Part shown: piece by piece, positions 1 to 9,515 of the stretch
Layout: the number at the start of each line of letters is the position of its first letter
How positions within the stretch are numbered: position 1 is the first letter of the stretch
NCBI GenBank assembly: GCA_018398765.1
Contig: JAHBMJ010001666.1
Span: 7,501-27,620 of the forward strand
DNA length: 20,120 nt
Direction: 5' to 3'
Origin: Chromera velia
Taxonomy: Eukaryota; Sar; Chromeraceae
Notes under the pieces: model-generated
Databases searched by the model: none
Told to the model about the DNA's origin: nothing
Seen by the model: the letters and a program-made list of their open reading frames with translations, nothing else
Program-made: the position numbers and the translations under genes

Positions 1-78
1 CATGCTTGACTCATGCTTTTGTTTTTGTGCTGAATGTCTTCCTGTCAAGAGCATTTCACTGGTGGGCAAATCGTCTGA

Positions 79-210
79 TCATTCAATTGTGAAAATTGAA
101 CTCGATCGATCGATGGCATTGTACTCTGAGGATGCATGCTTCGTCTCTTGCCAGCGCACATGTCCTGGGGCGGTGATGCCAAAGTCCGAGATGAGCAGTG
201 GATGAGAAGC
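79..210 (-). CDS. Possible partial protein-kinase-like exon at window edge
   Basis: Reading leftward, a good splice acceptor (ttcatgcag, AG at 212-211) opens a 43-codon frame to a TGA at 81-79. It contains HPLLISDFGITAPG, which resembles the beta-8 strand plus DFG metal-binding motif of protein kinases. A little later comes SSEYNAID, roughly where an APE-like segment would lie. No HRD, Gly loop or Lys motif is in the window, and no convincing donor was found before the stop, although a weak GTTCAA lies near 100. The rest of the gene would lie in other exons, to the right in the unexplained DNA or to the left outside the window. One DFG in a short frame could be chance, so this is a weak call. 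Confidence 0.28.
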   Translation of the reverse strand, partial: ASHPLLISDFGITAPGHVRWQETKHASSEYNAIDRSSSIFTIE

Positions 211-445
211 CTGCATGAAGCAAAGAGGACTGCAGGAGCAATTCTAACTCGAAGGAGGGTAGCGAGGGGATAAAGACATACGCATGTGCAGACAGAGGCC
301 GAAAGGAAGCAGGAAGGAAGAACGCGTACTTCGACTGACTTCTGTCTCACACTGTCCATGTGCATGAGTGTTCTTGAATGGAATGCCTATTTTCCTTCCC
401 TCCGAGCCCTTCAAGTTGTCTCTGTCTGTCTCCGTCCATATTCTT

Positions 446-476
446 GTGTGTGTGTATGTGTGTGTGTGTATGTGTA
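446..476. repeat. (GT)n microsatellite
   Basis: An interrupted GT dinucleotide run with two GTAT interruptions, read directly from the sequence. It produces the Cys/Val or His/Thr-rich spurious frames on both strands. Confidence 0.9.
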
Positions 477-1069
477 GCAAGAGGCGTCTCACTCCACCTC
501 CTTTCGAATTCCCGTCTCCTCTCCATCCGATCCAACTCGATGGGTGTAGGACCCGATCCCATCATATCAAAATGTCCGTCCCCTCCTGCTGAGGTGGCAT
601 GGTATTGGGTCGAAGTGGGCGATCCGCAGTTGGGATGATTTGGAAGGAGAGGAAAGAAGAAAGAGAAGAAAAGAACGAAAGAAAACAAAGGTTGACCGAG
701 GGAGATGGTGTTCGACAAGATCATGACTGATCTCCTTTTGTATGGAGCAGCAATATCATTACTTCATTGTTGTTCTTTTAGCCAGCGAGGACGTGGCTTA
801 AAGGGGAAGGTGGCACATAACGTTGTGGAGTCTGGAGGCCACTAGATTGATCTATATGTCAGGATGGAATGAGCCGCGCGTATTGCGAGTCCGGTATGAT
901 GCATGCATGCACGGCGTGCGTCAGTCCATGCATCTGTCTGTCTATCAGTCGTTGCACACGCCATGTAGGTCAGACAGTCTGGAGGCAACAGAGCTTTGTC
1001 TAGGAGAGAAGTACGAACCTTGCATGACGGAACTTACTACTTATGAGCCCCGTACGTAACGCCTTACTG

Positions 1070-1260
1070 CGCTACCTGATGTATACTATAGATTCTATAA
1101 AATATAAATAATATTTCCATTCAATATTGTAATATCAGAAAAGTAATCTTAAAGTATGGTATATATGCATGTGCTAGTACATGTGCACTAAACTCCAAAT
1201 TATTCGCTTAGTTAATAACAATGGTTATTCGCCGGTAAATCCTATAAGGACCTATATGAT
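1070..1260. other. AT-rich island
   Basis: Base composition shifts sharply to A+T compared with both flanks, with many ATAT/TAATA words. A small inverted repeat, AATAAC-AATG-GTTATT, lies near 1215-1230. There is no coding frame and no recognisable element. It may be old transposon debris or an ordinary AT-rich spacer. Confidence 0.5.
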
Positions 1261-1424
1261 CGCTGTATATAGTTTATAATCAAACCCCCGGCCGCGGGTA
1301 AAACTTACCGCAAAAGCCTCGCATTCCAAGAAAATTTTTTGTTGGTGGTCAGAGATTTGAAACAGAAGGCACATAATGCCGCACGTATCGATGACGTACA
1401 TGCATGCAGTCACAAACAAACACG

Positions 1425-1425
1425 C

Positions 1426-1457
<32 letters not shown>
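1425..1457 (+). repeat. (CAGA)n tetranucleotide array
   Basis: About eight uninterrupted CAGA units. The same unit recurs at 18803-18866, so it is a recurring microsatellite class of this genome. Confidence 0.95.
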
Positions 1458-1458
<1 letters not shown>

Positions 1459-3012
1459 CAAAAGGGAAAGACAAAAGGCAGAAGAGCCGGTAGTGTAGTG
1501 AAGGCAAGCGAAAGGTTACAGTGGGAACGAAGGGAAGCGGCAACAGTTCTGTCTTTTGTTTCCGGACGGATGTGAGCAACTACAGTTAATGCATGGAGGG
1601 CAAATTCATGACCCCCCGCTAGGGAGGGCAGACCGCTCCGACCTTCCGGGTCTGTGTGAGATGATTTTGCGATTTTTCTTCTCCTCCGAGTACCTGAATC
1701 CCACCCAGATTCCCACGATACGCGAATGAAGAGACAAGGACAGGGGAATGGACGGTGGGAGAGATGAAAGGGGCATGGGCGGGACACGTCCGACGAAAAG
1801 GTTGAGGGAAACGAATGACGAAAGAAAGTGCATACGGCTCGAAAAAGAAGAGACAGAAGGCACTCAATCATGAAACAAGAGAGATATGGAATGCACACAA
1901 ACATTCAAAGCGGCCAAGTAAAAAGACGTGTATGCATGTGCCGCGATAAATCGATTTTTCCGTTTCTAGATCAGTTCCGAATATTGAAGTTGCCCATTTC
2001 ACTCGAACTGAACTTTTCTCTCTCCACATGGGCATATTTCTTTTCTTCATTTTTTCCCGATTTCTTTTTTCTCTCGACTGTTACTTTATTAGAAGAACCC
2101 GGCTGACTGACAACTGACTGACTGACGGCAACACCTTCAGTTTGTGACACAAACACGCGGAGGGGGGTGAGAGGGGACATACAGACAGAGAGCGAACTGA
2201 ATGTCCTCGCATGGAAAGGATGAAAGAACGAGAGAGCTCGAAAGAAGAAAAGAAAAGAAAAGGAGGCACGCTGCATAGGCTTTGCAAGTAAATTTCCTTC
2301 ATCAGGAAACTTCAGCCAGCCAGCCACAGACAGACCGAGTGAACGAATCAAAAAAAGGACACGCTGAACATCCAATAGATAGTATGCACCAGGCAAACAA
2401 GCCAGGAAGATGCATGCACTAGCTTGGACAGGCGGGCAGGCCTCTCTCCTTCCCTCCCTCCCTTCCTCCTCCCTCTCTTCTTCTACAATTACAACGCCAG
2501 CATGTCTGCGTTCTCCTCTCCCCCCTCCTCTGACGCACGCACGGTGAACAAATCTCAGTCATCTTCTCTTGATCAACAAACGAAAAAAGAGTTTTCCATC
2601 ATTGCTTTCCTTTTATTATTAAGTATACCGCTTTCTTTCCCTCTCTCGTTCTTCCGGCTTCCCCTCTGACTTTCCTCATTTCACCTCACACGGTGATACT
2701 TGAGCAAAGAGAGAGAGGGAAGAAAAATGCAGAGACAGACCGGAAGGACAGATCTGGCTCGAAGATGCGATCAAGTAGAGCAGGACAGCGAAGCGAACGG
2801 TCTTTCGCCTTCTTTCAAATCCAGTCGAGGTGCAAAAAACGAACGAACAGAGTAGCGTAAAGTAGAAAGATCGAGGCTGACGGTACGAGGCGAGAGAGGA
2901 AAGATAAGTGCGACTAGAGGCCCAGCCGAAAAGAAGCGGGGGAGTTTGAAGCCTTCAAGGACAACCTTCGAATGCATGCTAACTCCAGACCACTTCTCGA
3001 CGGGGGGCGATG

Positions 3013-3049
3013 AGGAAGAAGAAGAAGAAGAAGAAGAAGAAGAAGAAGG
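3013..3049 (+). repeat. (GAA)n trinucleotide array
   Basis: About twelve GAA units. They read as poly-Glu or poly-Lys on plus and poly-Ser, poly-Leu or poly-Phe on minus. No flanking coding signal supports any of these readings as a protein. Confidence 0.95.
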
Positions 3050-3470
3050 AAGGGCACAGAAGAAGCAACATGCAAGACCAGATGATGAGAAACCATGCAA
3101 ACCTCAAACAACCGATTCACCCATGCACCTCCAGATCATGTGCAAGACAGGCCATACAGAAGTGAAAAAGTGGGAGGGATTAATTTCGCTCTCTCTCTTT
3201 GTCTAGTGGAGACTTTCTCGTTCGCTCCACGTTCTTTCTTTTCTGTTGCACAAAAGACTCATTGATTCATTCATTTACCTTTTCTTCACTTGACCCCTCT
3301 CTTGAACCAAGCCTGCGACCCCCTATTAGTCCCGCCCCCCCCTTCCCTTTTCCTCGTTCACACCGTAAGCGGATTTCTCTGCTCTCTCCATTCAACCACC
3401 CACCGAGGCAAGGCAAAGAGACCAACGCGTCACTCCCTCCTTCTCGTAATTGCCTCACCGCCCCAACGTA

Positions 3471-6258
3471 TTAAAGAATGGTTGCTGTCGTTCTTTGTGT
3501 CGTCAACAGCCGAATAGGGTGTCCCCCAAGCTGCACGTCTGTCACCCTCTCGGGTTGCAAAGCGAGAGCACCCCCTGCAGGAAAGGGGTGAGGCATCACG
3601 GGAGGGACTGCCTGGACCTGCCCGTAGGCAGCGGTGGCCCCTGCAGGCTGACCCTGCTTGATGCACAAAGCGCTCCTTGCGTATGGCGCAGGGGGTGCGT
3701 ACTGTTGCGTGGCGGAGGGGGCTGTTGATGCAGCTGCGTGGCTTTGGCTAGAAGCGTGCGTGTGCGCAGTGATAGTCCGTGTGGGCAGGGGTGCTGCCGC
3801 CCTATGAAGGACACAGCAAGCCTCCTCGAGAAAGGACAGAGAGTGGGAGGAAGACGCAGAGGCGACGTCGGTCGGTGCAGGGGCCACAACAGCAAGGGGT
3901 GAGCTTGCTGCAGAGGGGGGGGNNNNNNNNNNNNNNNNNNNNNNNNNNNNNNNGGGGGGGGGGGAGCCGGCGGGTCTGCAGATAGGGGGGGACACTGGAG
4001 CCCGTGAGACCGAGGGACCTCCTGCAGTGGCGCCGCCACGTGCTGCGGCTGCAGCTGCGGCTGCTGCAGGAATGGGAGACGGGGAGGCGGCAGATCCCGA
4101 TGACGTCGTCAGCCTGCTGACATGCATCGAGTTGCTCCGTGAGGAAGTAGTGGCTGTGGATGGAATGGCACGGGGGGGGAGTGTTCCCGCTCCCGGTCTC
4201 GGGGCAGCAATTTGGGTGGGTTCACGGGATCCCACCCCGCTTGCATAACCGTTTGCGCCTGCATGAGACTGATCTGGCAAGAAGGGGGGAGAGCCGTCGA
4301 ACGGTTGATACCACAGTTGTCCGTTCAATTTGAAGAATGTGCCTGAGGGGTAGGGTCCCTGCGGTTCTTCATTGGGAATTCGACGAAGGAGCACTCCGTA
4401 TGCAACCGTTGTCTTGGCCCTAGAGGATCTCCACTCGACCTCTCTGTTGTCGAATCTGTCCAGGACAATGTTGGAAGAAGCTGCAGTGCAGCACATGGAG
4501 CGACAGAGAAACGCACGCAGACGGGGAGAGAAGTGAGTGAGAAGGCGTCAAAGGGGGACATGAGTGAGGCTGGAGACATGACAGGTAGGCGAACTTCTTC
4601 GTGAGTGGAAGACTGGCAGAACAGAAGATACCCAGACAGGATGATTCAATTCCCAGCACGGGCAATTGAGCCAAAGAAAGGAAAAGAAAAGAAAGGACAG
4701 GATAGCCAGACTGTCTGACTGACTGACCGAGGCCTGAGGTCTCCATCATCTTCTCGTAGCTGTACGGTTTTTGGAGAACCTGCACTACCACCTGCCACCA
4801 GCTTCCGTCCAGCTGCAGGCAGGCAGATGATAGACAGAGACAGCCAAGATGACGGGAAGCACAAATAAAGCACAGGTGCAGACGAAGACCAGATGACGGC
4901 CGTTTCAGAACAGCATATGCGTGCGTGTGTGCGCGCCCGTGCAGGCAGGACGGAGAGAGAGGAGCAAGGGCTCCTCCTGAAGAGTTCAGCAACTTGACCA
5001 TTTGTTCTTCTGTGTGTCGGTCCAATTGTATCTTTCTGTCCTTCTGTCATCTTTACTTGGCTTCCCCGGACCAGGACCAGAAAAAGGGCGACAAACAGAA
5101 AGACCTACAAGCGGAAAAGACAGACCGACCTTGAACGGAGAGGCGTAGAGGCCGAAGGCAGCGTACAGCACGGACGGGGTGGTGAAGAAATAAAACTGAT
5201 CCGGGATGTGTCCTTCCCTAATTTTGATCTCTTTGTTGTCCGGTACCCTCAATGTACGGTCTCTGCAGATTCCCACCACGTTCTGCTCCGTTGTGCCGTG
5301 AAAGGCGACGTGCCACTTTCCAAACTTTTGCAGTTCATCCATCGAGAGCCTCACAGCAAACCGCACCCACCCGCTGGGCAGACGATACTTCTCCGCAGGC
5401 TCACCTCTGCACGCAAATAAATGTCCAGACGAGCAATCGGTTAACTGCGGATTCTTCTTCGCAAAACGTTCACCCCAAAAACTACCCCTTAACCGTGAAT
5501 GCCGCAACGCGAGTCAGGGGATGCGGAACCCCTCGCTCGCTGTGACTATAATCTCCGAACAATGTTCAGGCACGACCATGGTGGCCTCAGACGAAGGCAA
5601 GAACGATCTAGCGGACCAAAAAATCGTCACAAACAAACAGGAACAAATAAAGGCCGACGGAGGAACAGGCACATACAGCACATGTTTGTATTACTGACTA
5701 GAATTCATACATAGAGAGAGACAGAGAGAGATGGAACAAAGGAAACGAGACAAGAACAGAGGCAGACATGCGCCGAGGTTGGAACACTCGGGTCTCGTCA
5801 AACAGTATAGAAGGAGACGGCAGTGTAAGGAGACGGTTCAGCTTTCTCTCTCCCTCTACTGACTCACCGAGCGTACACTGTCCCGGAATGCTCTCCTCGC
5901 ATCGAGCAACAGCGCTGGCAGTAGCACTTGCTGTGGTATAGATCCAGACACGGCATCAAGCCTAGTTTCTTGATTGCCTGCAGAAACGAGACAGATCAAC
6001 TGCTCTTGATCATGCCCACTGTTTGATGCATGTAGCGATGAGTCACACCGGTCTCTCTGCATCCCGAGTTGTCTCTTCAAGAACACTGACCTCCTGGCAT
6101 GCCTGGAACTCCGGACAAGAGTGCCCACTGTCCCCACGAACTTGTCGTTGTTGTTGATGGGAATGCTGCTGCTGAGCTTTGAAGAGATCATCCCCTAGAC
6201 CCTCAAACGGAACCGGGCAAGGGTTCAGGGCTACCAATTGAGACGATCGAACACCCAT
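3471..6258 (-). CDS. ADP-ribosyltransferase-fold-like protein with Cys-rich motif (5 exons)
   Basis: I infer exons 6258-6091, 5977-5868, 5406-5130, 4812-4728 and 4480-3471, 1650 nt in all (549 residues plus stop). All four introns are GT-AG and codon phase matches at each join (0, 2, 0, 1). Residues 64-80 carry MPCLDLYHSKCYCQRCC, a Cys/His cluster that may bind metal. There follow SGWVRF (104-109), WHVAFHGT (124-131), a Tyr-Ala at 174 and 180, QVLQKPYSY (196-204) and EVEW (227-230) before YGVLLRR. The spacing of H129, Y174 or Y180, and E229 resembles the H-Y-E triad of ADP-ribosyltransferase folds; catalytic activity is inference only. Residues from about 250 on are Pro/Ala/Ser/Gln-rich and probably disordered, and contain the 31-N gap. 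The ATG at 6258 is the first convincing one, but the frame is open up to 6321 and an upstream exon is possible. The neighbouring kinase gene runs divergently. I know of no established gene name for this architecture. Confidence 0.72.
3915..3964. other. Assembly gap flanked by G runs
   Basis: 31 N (3923-3953) sit between a run of 8 G and a run of 11 G, which are poly-Pro codons on the coding (minus) strand. The open frame continues on both sides if the gap is really 31 bases. The true length is unknown, so downstream frame and residue numbers in this gene's tail are provisional. Confidence 0.95.
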
Positions 6259-7090
6259 CGGGATCAATGCACCGACTCCGTAGGGCCAGGCAAACAATAG
6301 GCGTCGGCTCTCAATCGCGAGCTAGGCTGGGAGGGTTGCGAGCTTCAGATGCTGCTGCCAAAGAAGGCCAGCCAGATGTCTTGTGTTCCTCCACCAGCCT
6401 TGTGATCGGGACTATCTGGGGCGATCAGAGGTGAGCCAGATCTCAGCTCTTTCACTTTTGCAAACACAAACAACGCTAGAGATCAAGCAACTGCAGAACT
6501 GCTTCAATGCTGGCCACCATTCGAGTCAAGACTGGACCTTTCTTCCCTCTTTCTGAAGTCGCGCGCTCGAATTTGGTTGAGGGGCGTTTTAGACACTTCA
6601 CTTTTAGCCACACACACTGCAGGAGCTTACACCAGTCTGCCGCGGACCGCCTCGGGCCCGCCGAAGACCCCGGCCGCGGCAAAATGCAACGCAACATTTG
6701 CGCGAAATGGTGCCCCGATGGTACCCCGGCGTGCCGAACTTAGTGACCTAGCTGCAGTCACTGAAATTTAATTTCATTCTGTAGACAGGAAAAACAATTG
6801 TGGAGGAGTTCAGTGATTGCCTGATTCAAAGCAGCCTGAACATCAGGAGCAAACTATGTAAAGGCAAACAAGAGATCTGCCAGGGTTCCTGTAAAAAAAC
6901 ATTGCCCTGAAATTGTTTCTTTCGGCTCAAACTGCGAAATTCTTTTCACTGAGTAACGGTCGCCTTTTTTCTTGTATCCAGATACATAGACACAGTCTGA
7001 GATCTTTCCCTCGTTCTTTTCTATCTGCAAAGTCCTTCACCAGCTTCCTCTCTTTGTATGCCAATCCTCTCTTGAGGCAATTAGGTCTTG
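6259..7090. promoter_or_regulatory. Divergent intergenic region between two genes
   Basis: About 830 bp lie between the proposed start codons of the leftward ADP-ribosyltransferase-like gene and the rightward kinase gene. This region should contain both 5' untranslated regions and promoters. It includes a short GC-rich stretch (about 6640-6685, with CCGCGG and GGCCGCGGC) but no clear TATA box. A leftward ATG-initiated 73-codon frame (6697-6476) lies inside it. That frame could be a 5' exon but shows no family feature, so I did not call it. Confidence 0.35.
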
Positions 7091-9122
7091 ATGACTGGCG
7101 ATGGAAAGGAGGGAGGGGGGAGACTGGGGTGTTGTCCGTTTTTCCGTCGACGGAATCAAAAGCCCTACTATGATGAAGAGCCCCGAGAAGACATTGTATC
7201 AGGGCAGCAGGAAGCAAGGAGTCAAGGTGAAGGTGTGGGTGTCGGGGGTGATGGTTTTGGGCAGGGTGAAGGCGTTTCAGGAACACCTGCAGGCAATATT
7301 CTCACACCACCGCAATTAAACAATGGAGAGTCACCCGTCTCATCTGTGCGGCAAGGGGCCGCACCCCCTTCTGGTTCCCCCAGCAGAGCCCACTCCCCCG
7401 CACCCCTGCAGTCCCCCTCAACGCACCCTCCAAGTGACATGCCGGGACCCCCACCTGCCCTGATCGATGCAGGCCCCTTTGCCGCCCTCCTTGCTGACCC
7501 GGGGCAACCCCATCCACCCCCTTCTCTCATCGACGGGCCTGGTCCGATGCCCGGACCGCCCAATACAGCACTGCAACAGCCCGTCGCAGCTGGCGCTGGT
7601 GCCCGTCAGTGGCCTGCCGCCTTCCCCCCATCTTCCCCCAACCCCCCCTCCCCTTCTCAAATCGGGCAGGCAGAGAGACAAGGGGACCCCCTTGCCATCT
7701 CCGAGTGCTTCCCCTCTCCCAATCCCGTCCAAGTTAAACCTGGGCCCGCCATGATGGCGGGTCCTATCGGTCCCATTCCTCGCACAGGATTCCTCGTCAC
7801 CCCCCCAAATGAGAGACAGAGAGGCACAGATGCCCTCAAGCAGCAGCATCAGGCCCGCCCACAAGATCAGGGAGTGCCCCGCTCTGCCCCCCCTTCCTGT
7901 GTGGACCCCCACTCCCACCGCCACCCTGCAGGAGCCGCTATGGCGGCGGGGGCTGTCCCCTTTTCTGTCTCCTGGAGGCCCCTAGATCCCCCCCAGGATC
8001 GGGAGAAAGAGGGGACACAGGGGAATGGAGGAGACGGTACAAGGCAAGCAGCGCCTGTATGTGTAAATGCCGCAGACGCAGCTGACGGCTCGACCCAACT
8101 TGTATCCCCCGCAGCAGGCCGCTTCCTCGTGGCGCCCAATTCCGTCCCTCCGCCTGGAGCTGCGGCCTCAGGCTCTGCGTCCGCAACCCCCGTGTCGGGA
8201 GGGGCAGGGGGGATGCCGTCTCAGGGGGCGGTTCAGGAAATATCAGGGGGGGCACAAGTGCCAGTGCAACCTGTGGGGGCGTCTCCGTTGGATGCCGTTT
8301 CCGGGGGTGAGGCTGTACGGCTTCAGGAAGAGAGTGAGAGGAGACGGCAGAGAGAGGCACACCAACAGAAATATGCCCAGCGTCAATCTGAGCAGCTGGA
8401 CGCAGTCATACAGAGGGAGGGGGTGGTTGTGAACGGCTGGGGGCAGCACCATCAGCGTGGTGGTGTTGGAATAGCAGGAGGCAATTTCGATGTGCGTCAG
8501 GCAGAGGCAGATAGGGCGGCTGCAGAAATGCGTCGCCGTCAGCTAGCAAGCGAAGTGGAGAGTATTTGTCAGTCTTGGAAAGTGAACTACCAGGAGGTTA
8601 AAAGGGGAGAGATGCTAGGACAGGGGTCGTTCTCTTACGTTTACCAAGCAGAGTGGCGATCCACAGAGGTTGCCCTGAAAGTGCTCAACCAAAACGTAAT
8701 GGACCCCCAACTGGCTGCGGATCCAGAAAAGCACGAGAGACAGCTGAGAGAGTTTCTCCGTGAATTGAAAGTCCTCGCGGGTGTGCGTCACCCTAACTTG
8801 GTTCTCTTCATGGGTGCCTGCACGTCTCCGCATTTCTGTATCGTTACAGAGCTGTGTAAGGGGGGGGATTTGTATGCTCTTCTGCACACACCGGGAATGA
8901 CTTTGTCGTGGCAGCAGAAGCTGAAGATAGCCCTGGATGTTGCCAGCGGGTGCGCGTTCATGCACTCACAGGACCCCCCAATCATCCATAGAGACCTGAA
9001 AAGTCTCAACGTTCTGCTTGTTGCCCCCATCAAAAGAACAGATGATGTGCCACAAGCAAAGGTCTGTTTCTTCCCCCCTTCGGTCTTTTCGCAGTTCTTT
9101 CGTTCTTTCTCTCTTTTTGTCT

Positions 9123-9199
<77 letters not shown>

Positions 9200-9483
9200 C
9201 TTTCCTTGCTTCCCTCCTTCCTTCCTCTTTCTTCCGGGCCTGTCATGTAAAAAGAAGAGACGGAAAACAAAGGTAGAGTATGTCTTTCTTCGCCGCTCCT
9301 CTTCATTCTCTCTTCCTGCATTTGTCTTTCTGGCTTTCTTCTTCGTCTCGCTCCTTCCTTTTCTTTTTCCTAAAAGGAAGACGGGGCGTATTTTGTAGTT
9401 CTTTCTTCCTTCCTTCCTTCCTTCCTTCCTTTCTTTCTTTCTTTCTTTCGTTCTTTCTTTCTTTCTTTCTTTCTGTCTGTCTG

Positions 9484-9515
<32 letters not shown>

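Larger units (their letters stand above)
211..3470. other. Gene-poor region with simple repeats
   Basis: I found no supportable gene here. The open frames present are low-complexity readings of pyrimidine- or purine-rich DNA, and many begin at TTG or GTG rather than ATG. The stretch holds a GT microsatellite near 446-476, a CAGA array at about 1425-1457, a GAA array at about 3013-3049, several GACTGACT-like runs near 2103-2127, and a distinctly AT-rich island at about 1070-1260. Missed small exons cannot be excluded. Confidence 0.6.

Noticed and set aside
7222-8360. Several minus-strand open frames opposite kinase exon 1
   Set aside because: They are Gly/Pro/Arg-rich shadows of the disordered N-terminal region on the plus strand.
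9062-9250. Continuation of the kinase exon 1 frame through a Phe/Ser/Leu-rich stretch to a stop at 9250
   Set aside because: It is the translation of intron microsatellites. Splicing from 9061 to 9758 restores the [10 protein letters not shown] kinase core in phase.
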